A DNA stretch of 64,000 nt from Lachnospiraceae bacterium (GTDB lineage Bacteria > Bacillota > Clostridia > Lachnospirales > Lachnospiraceae). The position numbers were made by a program, and so were the translations under genes. The stretch is taken from the NCBI GenBank assembly GCA_015057405.1, contig SVEK01000002.1, positions 84,066-148,065 of the forward strand, given 5' to 3'. Below are positions 37,489 to 46,447 of this stretch, piece by piece. Position 1 is the first letter of the stretch, and every line of letters begins with the position of its first letter. The notes under the pieces were generated by a model. It worked only from the letters and a program-made list of their open reading frames with translations, did no database searches and was not told where the DNA came from.

Positions 37489-38103
37489 ATGAATATTGGT
37501 ATACTGGGCGGAACATTTAGTCCAATTCATAATGCACATGTTAATATGGCAGTCGAAGCATATAAAGAACTTAATTTGGATAAAGTAATTATTATGCCTC
37601 TAAAAACCCCGCCACATAAATACAATATAATAGCTGCAAACCACAGATTCAACATGGCAAAACTTGCAACCAAAGATTATCCTTATATTGAAGTGTCAGA
37701 TTACGAACTGACAAGAGAAGGGACCACATATACTGCCGATACATTAAGTATGCTCAAACGTGAAAACCCGGATAATACTTACACTTTTATCGTGGGAGCA
37801 GATTCATTCATGTATATGGAAAAATGGTATCATCCGGAAATATTATTTGCGAATGCTGTTGTTGGAGTTTTTAAAAGAAACGGTATTTCAGACGAAGAAT
37901 TATACAATAAAAAAACATTTTTTGAAAATAGCTATAATGCTCGTATAAAACTCCTCAAAACCGATTGCATAAACATTTCATCAAGCGAAATACGTGATCA
38001 TATTAAGAACAGAATGAATCGCAATAATAATTCAACAGATGACATTTTATCATTAGTACCTTCAAATGTCTTAGAATATATATATAATAATGCTTTGTAT
38101 TAG
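37489..38103 (+). CDS. nadD: Nicotinate-nucleotide adenylyltransferase
   Basis: Adenylates nicotinate mononucleotide to deamido-NAD. 204 residues. The nucleotidyltransferase motif GGTFSPIHNAHVNMA lies at the N-terminus and INISSSEIRDHI near the C-terminus. ATPPHK-like LKTPPHKY marks the nicotinate site. It forms the conserved obg-nadD-yqeK-rsfS block. Confidence 0.96.
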   Translation: MNIGILGGTFSPIHNAHVNMAVEAYKELNLDKVIIMPLKTPPHKYNIIAANHRFNMAKLATKDYPYIEVSDYELTREGTTYTADTLSMLKRENPDNTYTFIVGADSFMYMEKWYHPEILFANAVVGVFKRNGISDEELYNKKTFFENSYNARIKLLKTDCINISSSEIRDHIKNRMNRNNNSTDDILSLVPSNVLEYIYNNALY

Positions 38104-38175
38104 TTGTTACTACCACTTACTTTATCATCAAAACAATATATTATAATAGCAATTGTTGATTATAAGGAGCATTAT

Positions 38176-38745
38176 ATGTGTTACAATATTGTTAAGTATC
38201 AAAAAATACTTGAAAAGAGTCTTAAACCCAAAAGATATATTCATTCCATAGGCGTTATGTATACTGCACAAAACCTTGCAATGAGATATAATATTTCTCT
38301 TGAAAAAGCAGGAATCGCCGGAATACTTCATGATTGCGCCAAAGAGATGGACGAAGATGAATTATTCAAGTTTTGCAAAAAGAAAGATATAGAAATAACT
38401 AATGATGAAATTATGTCACCATCATTACTTCACAGTAAAGTGGGAGCATATATTGCGAAGGAAAAATATGAGATTACAGATGACGACATTATCAATGCAA
38501 TCCGATACCACACAACCGGCCATGCAGATATGAGCATGCTTGAAAAAATCATCTATATTGCAGATTATATAGAACCCAACAGAAAAATTATTCCCGGACT
38601 TGATGAAGTCAGAAAAATAGTTTATATTGACATAGACAAAGCATGTAGAATTGTATTAGAAAATACTATAAATTATCTTAAAGAATCAAGAAAACATATA
38701 GACAATAATTCTATTGATGCATATAACTATTATACAAGGAGTTGA
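38176..38745 (+). CDS. yqeK: HD-domain nucleotidase YqeK (symmetrical Ap4A hydrolase)
   Basis: Splits diadenosine tetraphosphate symmetrically, limiting this alarmone. 189 residues. The HD metal site is complete: KRYIHSIGV, ILHDCAKEMD, HSKVGAY and IRYHTTG. ATG 38176 is used because AAGGAGC lies six bases before it; an open stretch upstream to 38104 has no ribosome site. The gene sits between nadD and rsfS, its usual place in Firmicutes. Confidence 0.94.
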   Translation: MCYNIVKYQKILEKSLKPKRYIHSIGVMYTAQNLAMRYNISLEKAGIAGILHDCAKEMDEDELFKFCKKKDIEITNDEIMSPSLLHSKVGAYIAKEKYEITDDDIINAIRYHTTGHADMSMLEKIIYIADYIEPNRKIIPGLDEVRKIVYIDIDKACRIVLENTINYLKESRKHIDNNSIDAYNYYTRS

Positions 38746-38749
38746 TAAC

Positions 38750-39103
38750 ATGAGTTTTGATATAGAAAAATCAAAAAAATTAGCAATCACAGCTTATGAA
38801 GCATTAGAAGACAAAAAAGGTGAAAACATTCAGATTCTGGAAGTTGCTGAAGTATCTGTTATTGCAGATTATTTTATAATAGCCAATGGTAACAATCCTT
38901 CCCAAATCACCGCACTTGTTGACAGTGTCGATGAAGCAATGCACAAAGCCGGAGCAAAAAGCCCACGTATAGAAGGACATCAGAATTCCTCATGGGTTCT
39001 TATGGATTATGGCGATGTCATTATTCATGTATTTTCAAAAGAAGACAGAGAATTTTATAATCTTGAGAGACTCTGGGCGGATTGTACCCGAGTTGAAATC
39101 TAA
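38750..39103 (+). CDS. rsfS: Ribosomal silencing factor RsfS
   Basis: Binds L14 and blocks subunit joining when nutrients are scarce. 117 residues. The family pattern VIADYFIIANGNNPSQITALVDSV and SSWVLMDYGDVIIHVFSKEDREFYNLERLW is complete. ATG 38750 is chosen because AAGGAGTTGA is spaced correctly before it. It starts four bases after yqeK and is followed by two hairpin terminators. Confidence 0.96.
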   Translation: MSFDIEKSKKLAITAYEALEDKKGENIQILEVAEVSVIADYFIIANGNNPSQITALVDSVDEAMHKAGAKSPRIEGHQNSSWVLMDYGDVIIHVFSKEDREFYNLERLWADCTRVEI

Positions 39104-39163
39104 TATCAGAAATAATACTGCAATACAAAATTGATTGCCGAATATATTATTCACTACATAAAT

Positions 39164-39193
39164 AATGGGTGTGTCGGGAAATACCCATTTTTA
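39164..39193 (+). terminator. Terminator after rsfS
   Basis: A seven-base-pair stem, AATGGGT with ACCCATT, around a 12-base loop, ending in TTTTT. It lies 60 bases after the rsfS stop. Confidence 0.65.
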
Positions 39194-39206
39194 ACTCTTA
39201 AACATT

Positions 39207-39275
39207 AAAAAACAGACATTATCGAGAAATCAACACTTTCATAGATTGTAGTTGATATCGGTAATGTCCGTTTTT
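39207..39275. terminator. Bidirectional terminator between rsfS and lexA
   Basis: A long stem: 39213-39225 pairs with 39258-39270 (11 exact pairs of 13, plus one G-U), with an inner stem ATCAAC/GTTGAT (39229-39234 with 39251-39256). It is flanked by six A on the left and five T on the right, so it can end transcripts from both convergent genes. Confidence 0.8.
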
Positions 39276-39292
39276 ATATTCAGTAATTAGTT

Positions 39293-39907
39293 TTACAACT
39301 GACGATACAAAGCAACAACCTTACCAAGCACTTCACAATTATCAACAATAATAGGATCTAATGCGTCGTTTTCCGGCTGAAGTCTTATATGGTCGGATTC
39401 TTTATAAAAAGTCTTGACAGTAGCAGAATCATCAATAAGTGCAGCTATAATATCACCGTTGTTAGCTGTCTGTTGTTGTTTAACAATAACACAGTCGCCA
39501 TCAAATATCCCTGCATTAATCATACTTTCACCTTTAACGTGGAGCATAAACATATCTCCGGACGGAAGATTATCTGCAAGTACAGGGAAATAACCTTCGA
39601 TATTCTCTGTAGCCAATATAGGTTCCCCGGCGGTAATGGTACCGATAATCGGAACATTAATCATCTCTCTTCGCGTAAGATTAAATTCATCATCTATAAT
39701 CTCAATTGCACGAGGCTTACTAGGGTCTCTTCGTATGTATCCGTTTTTCTCCAGAGTCTCGAGATGTGAATGAACTGATGAAGTCGATTTCAGATTAACA
39801 GCCTGACATATATCTCTTACAGCAGGCGGATAACCCTGGCTCATAATACATGTTTTAATATATTCAAGTATCTCTTGTTGTTTAGAACTGATTCTTCCGT
39901 TGCTCAT
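39293..39907 (-). CDS. lexA: LexA repressor
   Basis: SOS-response repressor that self-cleaves when RecA is activated. 204 residues. An N-terminal winged helix (SSKQQEILEYIKTCI and STSSVHSHLETLEKNGYIRR) is followed by the S24 protease domain with the Ala93-Gly94 cleavage bond (TAGEP), Ser128 (KGESM) and Lys165 (ATVKTF). ATG 39907 is chosen for family length and the GGAGG ahead of it. Its promoter contains a LexA box, so it autoregulates. Confidence 0.97.
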   Translation of the reverse strand: MSNGRISSKQQEILEYIKTCIMSQGYPPAVRDICQAVNLKSTSSVHSHLETLEKNGYIRRDPSKPRAIEIIDDEFNLTRREMINVPIIGTITAGEPILATENIEGYFPVLADNLPSGDMFMLHVKGESMINAGIFDGDCVIVKQQQTANNGDIIAALIDDSATVKTFYKESDHIRLQPENDALDPIIVDNCEVLGKVVALYRQL

Positions 39908-39937
39908 TACGAAAACCTCCATGGAATTTATATAATA

Positions 39938-39976
39938 AATATAACTTATTTTTTTTAGAATGTCAAACAAATGTTC
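39938..39976 (-). promoter_or_regulatory. lexA promoter with LexA box
   Basis: On the minus strand a perfect TTGACA (complement of 39961-39966) and TATATT (complement of 39938-39943) are 17 bases apart. A LexA box GAACATTTGTTT (complement of 39965-39976) abuts and overlaps the -35 box. It differs at one base from the pcrA box. Confidence 0.85.
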
Positions 39977-39978
39977 TG

Positions 39979-40007
39979 TAGACATTTTGGGCAAACAAAT
40001 GTATAAT
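39979..40007 (+). promoter_or_regulatory. Divergent promoter for the SH3 protein gene, with a degenerate LexA-box-like sequence
   Basis: TAGACA at 39979-39984 and a consensus TATAAT at 40002-40007 are 17 bases apart. The 11-base string CAAACAAATGT from the lexA box (39964-39974) recurs at 39992-40002 and overlaps this -10 box. The second copy lacks the final TTC, so LexA binding there would be weaker. Confidence 0.7.
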
Positions 40008-40057
40008 TAACCACATGTGTCAAAAGAAATTAGTTTATAATAGGAGAACAGATATTT

Positions 40058-40858
40058 ATGAATGCAATTAAGAAGTTTATAAGAAGAATAAAGAACGAAA
40101 AAGATTTTAGATTTGATTTTATTATAGGTATTTGGAGTGCGGTTATTATTATAATATTAATTGTCGCTGTTATTCTGGGAATATCTTTATTATCAAAAAA
40201 AGATGATGCTGAAGAAGCACCGGTTGCAACCCCGCAGCCAACAAGTGAAATTACGGATACAGAGACCGATGAAGAACCTGTTGATTCCATTGTTGACGAA
40301 GAAGATTCATTTGAAGAAGACGGTAGTATTGACGAAGGACTCAATGATTTTGAATTTGATGATGACGGAGTTGAATACGTATATGCTACAACAGGTGTTA
40401 ATATTAGAACTGCTGCCGATACTACATCCGAATCAATAGGTAAATTAAATAAAGGCGAATCAGTAGAATGTATTGAAAAAATGACAAACGGATGGACAAA
40501 AGTAAGCTACAACGGAACAGAGGCTTATATAAAGTCCGAATACCTTACAGATTCAGCTTCAACTTATGTAAGTCCGACGCTTACACCAACTACTGTAACC
40601 AGCGCCCCTTCAACCGAAGCACCAAAAGAAACAAAAAAACCGGTAACCACCAAAAAACCAAAGGCTACCAAAAAACCAAAAGCAACTAAAGTACCTTCAG
40701 ATACAACTATTACAGAAGCTACAACGGCTCCGACATCAAGTGTTGTTGTGACAGAAGCACCTGTAATACCAACTGAAGCACCGGTAGTTCTTACTGAAGC
40801 ACCGTTAGTTCCTACCGAAGAACCGGTTCAGGATCCTGTTGAAGTTACTACACCATAA
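40058..40858 (+). CDS. Membrane-anchored SH3-domain protein with Thr/Pro tail
   Basis: 266 residues. A short basic cytoplasmic N-terminus leads to one membrane span at about 22-45. An acidic linker follows, then an SH3b domain at about 107-165 (YATTGVNIRTAADTTSESIGKLNKGESVECI and WTKVSYNGTEAYIKSEYL). The tail is low in complexity: Thr/Lys/Pro (TKKPKATKKPKATK) then TEAPV-type repeats, likely a cell-wall-spanning spacer. SH3b domains often bind peptidoglycan. Its promoter abuts that of lexA, divergently. Confidence 0.8.
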   Translation: MNAIKKFIRRIKNEKDFRFDFIIGIWSAVIIIILIVAVILGISLLSKKDDAEEAPVATPQPTSEITDTETDEEPVDSIVDEEDSFEEDGSIDEGLNDFEFDDDGVEYVYATTGVNIRTAADTTSESIGKLNKGESVECIEKMTNGWTKVSYNGTEAYIKSEYLTDSASTYVSPTLTPTTVTSAPSTEAPKETKKPVTTKKPKATKKPKATKVPSDTTITEATTAPTSSVVVTEAPVIPTEAPVVLTEAPLVPTEEPVQDPVEVTTP

Positions 40859-40880
40859 TTAAAGGAGTTATAATACAACA

Positions 40881-43538
40881 ATGGCAAAATTAACACCAAT
40901 GATGGAACAGTATGTAAAAACAAAAGAAGAATATTCTGATTGTATATTGTTTTACCGACTTGGGGATTTCTATGAAATGTTTTTTGAAGATGCCAAAGTT
41001 TGTTCCAAAGAATTAGAATTAACGCTTACAGGAAAAAGCTGTGGCTTAGATGAAAGGGCACCCATGTGTGGTGTCCCGTTTCATTCTGCGGACGGATATA
41101 TAGACAAACTTGTAAAAAAAGGATACAAGGTCGCAATATGCGAACAGGTAGAAGATCCGAAAGAAGCAAAAGGACTTGTAAAAAGGGAAGTTATCAGAAT
41201 TGTAACTCCAGGCACTAATACAAGTTCCGGTACATTAGATGAATCACGTAACAATTATATAATGTCATTATTCTGCTGCCAGCCTTATTTTGGAATCTCG
41301 ATAGCAGACATCACAACCGGCTCATATTATGTAACAGAGGTTAACTCTGCTGCAAGTGTTCTTGACGAAATCAACAGATTCATGCCAAAAGAAATTATAT
41401 GTAATGATGCTCTGTTTGTTTCTGAAATAGATACAAATGATCTTGAAAACAGACTTGGAATAGTATTATCTTTGCTTCCGGGAAGATTTTTTTCTGATAC
41501 AAATTGCGAAGAAGTATTATGTAAACATTTTAATCTAGCCGACGTAAGCGGACTGGGACTGGAAAAAGGTTCTTATTCAACCATCGCAGCAGGAACCCTT
41601 TTACAATATATGCTTGATACACAAAAGACTGCGCTGTCTCATATCAATCGTCTAACCCCTTATGTTTCTTCTGATTATATGTTTCTTGACAGTGCAACAA
41701 GGCGCAATCTTGAACTTACTGAAACTATACGTGAGAAAAATAAAAGAGGTTCTTTATTATGGGTTCTTGACAAAACATGTACAGCAATGGGTGCCAGATG
41801 TCTGAGAACTAACGTTGAACAACCTTTAATTGATTCAAGACTTATTAACAAAAGACTTGATGCCGTAAACGAACTTGTTGAAAATATGGTTTCAAGAGAA
41901 GAACTTAGAGAATACCTTTCTCCTGTATATGATTTAGAGAGACTTATAACAAAAGTAAGTTATAAAAGCGTTAATCCAAGAGATATGATTGCTCTTAGAA
42001 ACTCTTTAAGAATGCTTCCACATATAAAATTTGTAACCGGCACTCTTAATAGTGCTCTTATTAAACAATTACACAAAGAACTTGACACATTAGAAGATAT
42101 ATGTTCTGAGATAAATGATGCCATATGTGACGAGCCACCGCTTGCATTACATGAAGGAAATATTATCAGAGACGGATACAATGAAGTTGTAGATAAACTT
42201 CGCGTTGCCAAAATCGAAGGTAAATCATGGCTTGCCCAGATGGAAGAACGTGAACGTAATTCTACAGGAATTAAAAATCTAAAAATAAAATACAACAGAG
42301 TTTTTGGATACTATCTTGAAGTAACTAATTCTTATAAAGATCTTGTTCCTGCTTGCTGGATAAGAAAACAGACTTTAGCCGGTGCCGAAAGATATACTAC
42401 CGAAGAACTCAAAAAACTTGAAGACACAATTCTTGGTGCCGAGGACAGATTATACACTCTTGAATACGAATTATATGTAGAACTCAGAGACAAAATATAT
42501 CAGCAAATGGAACGCATACAAAAGTCTGCCGGCATTATTGCAAATATTGATATGTTTGCATCCCTTGCATTAGTTGCGGAACAAAATAATTATGTACGTC
42601 CGATCATTAATACCAAAGGCGTTATTAATATAAAAGACGGACGCCATCCCGTAATAGAAAAAATGCTAACAAATTATATGTTTGTTTCAAATGATACTAT
42701 GTTAGATTGTAAAAACAACAGAATATCAATTATTACCGGTCCTAATATGGCAGGAAAATCTACATACATGAGACAAACCGCTTTAATTACACTTATGGCG
42801 CAAATTGGTTCATTTGTACCTGCTTCATCTGCCGAAATCGGTATATGTGACAGAATATTTACACGAGTAGGCGCTTCTGATGACCTTGCTTCCGGACAAA
42901 GTACATTTATGGTAGAAATGACTGAAGTTGCCAACATTCTCAGAAATGCAACTAAAAACAGCCTGATTATTCTTGATGAAATAGGTCGCGGCACCAGTAC
43001 CTTTGACGGACTTGCAATCGCATGGGCTGTTGTAGAACATATTTCAAATACAAAATGTATCGGAGCTAAAACACTTTTTGCAACGCATTATCATGAATTA
43101 ACAGAATTAGAAGGAAAACTATCAGGTGTTAATAACTATTGCATTGCAGTAAAAGAACAGGGTGAAGATATAGTATTTTTAAGAAAAATTGTTAAAGGCG
43201 GTGCTGATAAAAGCTACGGTATTCAGGTTGCAAAACTTGCCGGAGTTCCTGACGCCGTTATCGCAAGAGCCAACGAACTTGTCATGCAGTTAACTGCTAA
43301 TGACTTGAGTTTAAAAACAAAATCCGTTCTTGACAAACCAAAACAGCAAAAAATCGAATCCGATACCGAGATGTCAGGTTCCGTTAATCAAATATCTATA
43401 TTTGATATTATTAATAAAACCGAAGGCTTTGATGATATTATTCTTGAAATACATGACATGGACTTAAATGCACTTAGTCCTATTGACGCACTTAATTTGT
43501 TATATGGATACCAAAAACGTATGAAGGAGAAATTCTGA
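40881..43538 (+). CDS. mutS: DNA mismatch repair protein MutS
   Basis: Recognises base mismatches and small loops. 885 residues, full length. The mismatch-binding motif is DFYEMFFEDA near residue 30, where Phe of the DFYEMF group stacks on the mismatch. Walker A GPNMAGKST is at 620-628, Walker B in LIILDEIGRGTSTFDG, and ATHYHELTEL follows. A C-terminal clamp-binding-like segment is present (QISIFDI). The stop overlaps the mutL start by one base. Confidence 0.98.
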   Translation: MAKLTPMMEQYVKTKEEYSDCILFYRLGDFYEMFFEDAKVCSKELELTLTGKSCGLDERAPMCGVPFHSADGYIDKLVKKGYKVAICEQVEDPKEAKGLVKREVIRIVTPGTNTSSGTLDESRNNYIMSLFCCQPYFGISIADITTGSYYVTEVNSAASVLDEINRFMPKEIICNDALFVSEIDTNDLENRLGIVLSLLPGRFFSDTNCEEVLCKHFNLADVSGLGLEKGSYSTIAAGTLLQYMLDTQKTALSHINRLTPYVSSDYMFLDSATRRNLELTETIREKNKRGSLLWVLDKTCTAMGARCLRTNVEQPLIDSRLINKRLDAVNELVENMVSREELREYLSPVYDLERLITKVSYKSVNPRDMIALRNSLRMLPHIKFVTGTLNSALIKQLHKELDTLEDICSEINDAICDEPPLALHEGNIIRDGYNEVVDKLRVAKIEGKSWLAQMEERERNSTGIKNLKIKYNRVFGYYLEVTNSYKDLVPACWIRKQTLAGAERYTTEELKKLEDTILGAEDRLYTLEYELYVELRDKIYQQMERIQKSAGIIANIDMFASLALVAEQNNYVRPIINTKGVINIKDGRHPVIEKMLTNYMFVSNDTMLDCKNNRISIITGPNMAGKSTYMRQTALITLMAQIGSFVPASSAEIGICDRIFTRVGASDDLASGQSTFMVEMTEVANILRNATKNSLIILDEIGRGTSTFDGLAIAWAVVEHISNTKCIGAKTLFATHYHELTELEGKLSGVNNYCIAVKEQGEDIVFLRKIVKGGADKSYGIQVAKLAGVPDAVIARANELVMQLTANDLSLKTKSVLDKPKQQKIESDTEMSGSVNQISIFDIINKTEGFDDIILEIHDMDLNALSPIDALNLLYGYQKRMKEKF

Positions 43539-45463
43539 TGTCAATCATTAATATACTTGACGACAATACCATCAATCAAATAGCTGCCGGTGAAGTTGTT
43601 GAGAAACCTGCTGCAATTGTTAAGGAACTGGTTGAAAATTCAATTGATGCTGGTTCTACTGCTGTTACTGTTGAAGTAAAAAATGGTGGTCTTGATATGA
43701 TTCGCATTACCGATAACGGAAAAGGTATTGCTCCCGATGACGTACGACTTGCATTTGAAAGACACGCAACAAGTAAAATAAATGATATTAACGATCTTAT
43801 GATTATTTCCAGTCTTGGTTTTAGAGGAGAAGCTCTTGCAAGTATTGCTTCAGTAGCAAAAATGGAGTGTATCACCAAACAATCCGATGAGATAACAGGT
43901 ATCAGATATGTAATTAATGGCGGTAATGAAGAAACCTATCAGGAAGTGGGCTGTCCTGACGGCACAACCTTTGTTGTAAGAGATATATTTTACAATACAC
44001 CCGCAAGACGCAAGTTTCTAAAAACACCGGCAACAGAAGGAAGTTATATAACAGAACTTATGGAAAAACTTGCATTATCACATCCAGAAATTTCGTTTAA
44101 GTATATATACAACGGTCAATTAAAAATCAACACTGTCGGTCTGGGTGATTTAAAAGATGTAATATATCGTATATACGGAAGAGATATTACAGGCAATATC
44201 TTACCTATTAATCATCAAACAGAAGGAATCAATATAACCGGTTTCATAGGACGACCTATAGTTGCGCGCGGAAACAGAGGTTTTATCAGTTGTTTCGTTA
44301 ACGGAAGATATATTAAAAGTCCTATATTATTCAGAGCAATCGAAGAAGGTTATCACGGATATTTTATGCAGCACAAGTTTCCTTTTGCCGTTTTGCTGAT
44401 AAATATTAGTCAGGATAGCATGGATGTTAATGTTCATCCTTCAAAACAGGAAATAAGATTCAAAGAAAGTGACAAGATATATTCAGCAGTGAATTATGCC
44501 GTTAAAACTGCATTGAAAGATTCTATGACAGTAAGAGAAGTTTCGGTGCCTGATGCCGTTACTTCTCATGAACACCCGGTTTCAAAGAAAATAAGTTCAA
44601 ACGAAGTTTCAACTTCAACAAACAATACTAACGAAGCTTTGGATTCAAAAAACTGTTCAAACGAATCCTCAACTTCAACGAACAACACTAATGAAGCTTT
44701 AGATTCAAAAGATAACGAAAAAAAGGAGTCCAAAACTAAACCAACTGCATTAAAAATACCGGAACCATTTGAAATCAACAGAATTAATGAGTTAAAAGAC
44801 AATTCTGTTCCTTATCACTCAGATAACATTCATCCGGTACAAACATCCATATTTGACGAAAAAGGTATGGAAAATGAGCGATTAAAAGACATAAATGTTG
44901 TTGGTTGTGTATTTTCAACATACTGGATTATAGAATACCACAACGAAATGTACATCCTTGACCAGCATGCCGCACATGAAAAAGTTATGTACGAACAATA
45001 TTCAAAAAATATAAACAATAAAACTGTGGCAACTCAGATAGTCAGTCCGCCGACAATAATCACATTGTCTCCAAAAGAAGCTTCGATTGTCAATAATAAT
45101 ATTTCAACATTTGAATTAATGGGATTTGGAATCGAACACTTTGGAGGAAACGAATACATTGTTAACAGAGTACCGGCAGACTTGCCCGGAATCGAAGGTC
45201 GGGAAATATTTATAGACATGATATCATCCTTATTGGGAGAAGATAACGTAAGAACAAGAGACTCTATTTTATTAGATAAAATTGCATCCATGTCCTGTAA
45301 AGCTGCAGTAAAAGGCAACAAATCCATATCAAAAACAGAAGCAGAAGCACTTGTAAAACAGTTATTTTCCCTTGACAATCCATTTAATTGTCCCCACGGA
45401 AGACCTACCATGATTAAAATGACCAAATACGAACTGGAAAAAAAATTCGGAAGGATAGTATAG
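43538..45463 (+). CDS. mutL: DNA mismatch repair protein MutL, endonuclease type
   Basis: ATPase and nicking endonuclease of mismatch repair. 641 residues. The GHKL ATPase motifs are at the N-terminus (ELVENSIDAGST, ITDNGKGI, FRGEALASI). The linker is Ser/Thr/Asn-rich and contains a 20-residue tandem duplication at about 353-392. The C-terminal endonuclease motif DQHAAHEKVMYE (near 475-486) and CPHGRPT are intact, so this MutL should nick DNA itself, as expected where MutH is absent. miaA follows after 16 bases. Confidence 0.97.
   Translation: MSIINILDDNTINQIAAGEVVEKPAAIVKELVENSIDAGSTAVTVEVKNGGLDMIRITDNGKGIAPDDVRLAFERHATSKINDINDLMIISSLGFRGEALASIASVAKMECITKQSDEITGIRYVINGGNEETYQEVGCPDGTTFVVRDIFYNTPARRKFLKTPATEGSYITELMEKLALSHPEISFKYIYNGQLKINTVGLGDLKDVIYRIYGRDITGNILPINHQTEGINITGFIGRPIVARGNRGFISCFVNGRYIKSPILFRAIEEGYHGYFMQHKFPFAVLLINISQDSMDVNVHPSKQEIRFKESDKIYSAVNYAVKTALKDSMTVREVSVPDAVTSHEHPVSKKISSNEVSTSTNNTNEALDSKNCSNESSTSTNNTNEALDSKDNEKKESKTKPTALKIPEPFEINRINELKDNSVPYHSDNIHPVQTSIFDEKGMENERLKDINVVGCVFSTYWIIEYHNEMYILDQHAAHEKVMYEQYSKNINNKTVATQIVSPPTIITLSPKEASIVNNNISTFELMGFGIEHFGGNEYIVNRVPADLPGIEGREIFIDMISSLLGEDNVRTRDSILLDKIASMSCKAAVKGNKSISKTEAEALVKQLFSLDNPFNCPHGRPTMIKMTKYELEKKFGRIV
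44592..44711 (+). repeat. 60-base tandem duplication within mutL
   Basis: Two adjacent 60-base units encode SNE-SSTSTNNTNEALDSK-like 20-residue repeats in the disordered linker of MutL. Copies differ mostly at third positions and a few codons, so the duplication is not very recent. It keeps the reading frame. Confidence 0.75.
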
Positions 45464-45479
45464 AAAACGGAGTAATATT

Positions 45480-46424
45480 ATGACCAACAAAAAACCTCTT
45501 ATAATATTAACCGGCCCAACTGCCGTCGGAAAAACAGCATTATCCATACGACTTGCTAAAACAATCAATGCCGAAATAATTTCTGCTGATTCCATGCAGG
45601 TATATAAAAAAATGAATATCGGTACTGCAAAGATTAAGTCCGAAGAAATGGATGGCGTCACACATCACATGATTGATATTCTTGATCCAAAAGAAGAATT
45701 CAACGTTGTTATGTTTAAACAGATTGCAAAACAATTAATTGACGAAATTATAGAAAGAGGACATATTCCACTTATAACCGGCGGTACCGGATTTTATATT
45801 CAGGCATTACTTAGAGATATTGAATTTACTGAACATACCGGTGATACATTGTATAGGGAACAACTTACTGATTACGCTTTAAAACACGGTAACGAAGCTC
45901 TTTATAAAAAACTGGAAATAACTGACCCTGATTATGCAGCACAAGTTCATTCAAATAATATCAAAAGAATAATAAGAGCCCTTGAATATCATCATCAAAC
46001 AGGAGAGCTGTTTTCTATTCATAACAAAAGAGAAGCTGCTCGGAAATCTCCGTACAATTATGCATACTTTGTATTAACAAATGAACGTGATACTTTATAT
46101 TCTAATATAGATAAAAGAGTTGATATTATGATAAAAGAGGGACTTGTAGAAGAAGTAAAAGACCTTATTGATTATGGTTGTACCAAAGACATGATATCAA
46201 TGCAGGGACTTGGTTATAAAGAAATTATCCGTTATTTAGAAGGGGAATATTCACTGGATGATGCAATTGAAATCCTGAAAAAAGAAACCAGACATTTTGC
46301 AAAGAGGCAACTTACATGGTTTAAAAGAGAAAAAGATACAATATGGTATGACAAATCACTTTTAACAGAAGAAACAATCATCAATAACATAATTGATAAA
46401 ATCAAAGAACTTGAAATCAAATAA
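45480..46424 (+). CDS. miaA: tRNA dimethylallyltransferase
   Basis: Adds a dimethylallyl group to A37 of tRNAs reading codons that start with U. 314 residues. P-loop GPTAVGKTAL at residues 11-20, the substrate-binding DSMQVYKKMNIGTAK, GGTGFYIQAL and the C-terminal RQLTWFKRE are all present. It follows mutS-mutL, a frequent order in Firmicutes. Confidence 0.97.
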   Translation: MTNKKPLIILTGPTAVGKTALSIRLAKTINAEIISADSMQVYKKMNIGTAKIKSEEMDGVTHHMIDILDPKEEFNVVMFKQIAKQLIDEIIERGHIPLITGGTGFYIQALLRDIEFTEHTGDTLYREQLTDYALKHGNEALYKKLEITDPDYAAQVHSNNIKRIIRALEYHHQTGELFSIHNKREAARKSPYNYAYFVLTNERDTLYSNIDKRVDIMIKEGLVEEVKDLIDYGCTKDMISMQGLGYKEIIRYLEGEYSLDDAIEILKKETRHFAKRQLTWFKREKDTIWYDKSLLTEETIINNIIDKIKELEIK

Positions 46425-46447
46425 GCTAATACGGGGGAGAATTACCA

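Noticed and set aside
40620..40850. Repetitive tail of the SH3 protein gene as a CRISPR-like or mobile repeat
   Set aside because: The repeats are codon-based Thr/Pro/Lys and TEAP units in frame, typical of wall-spanning spacers; there are no spacers or inverted structure.
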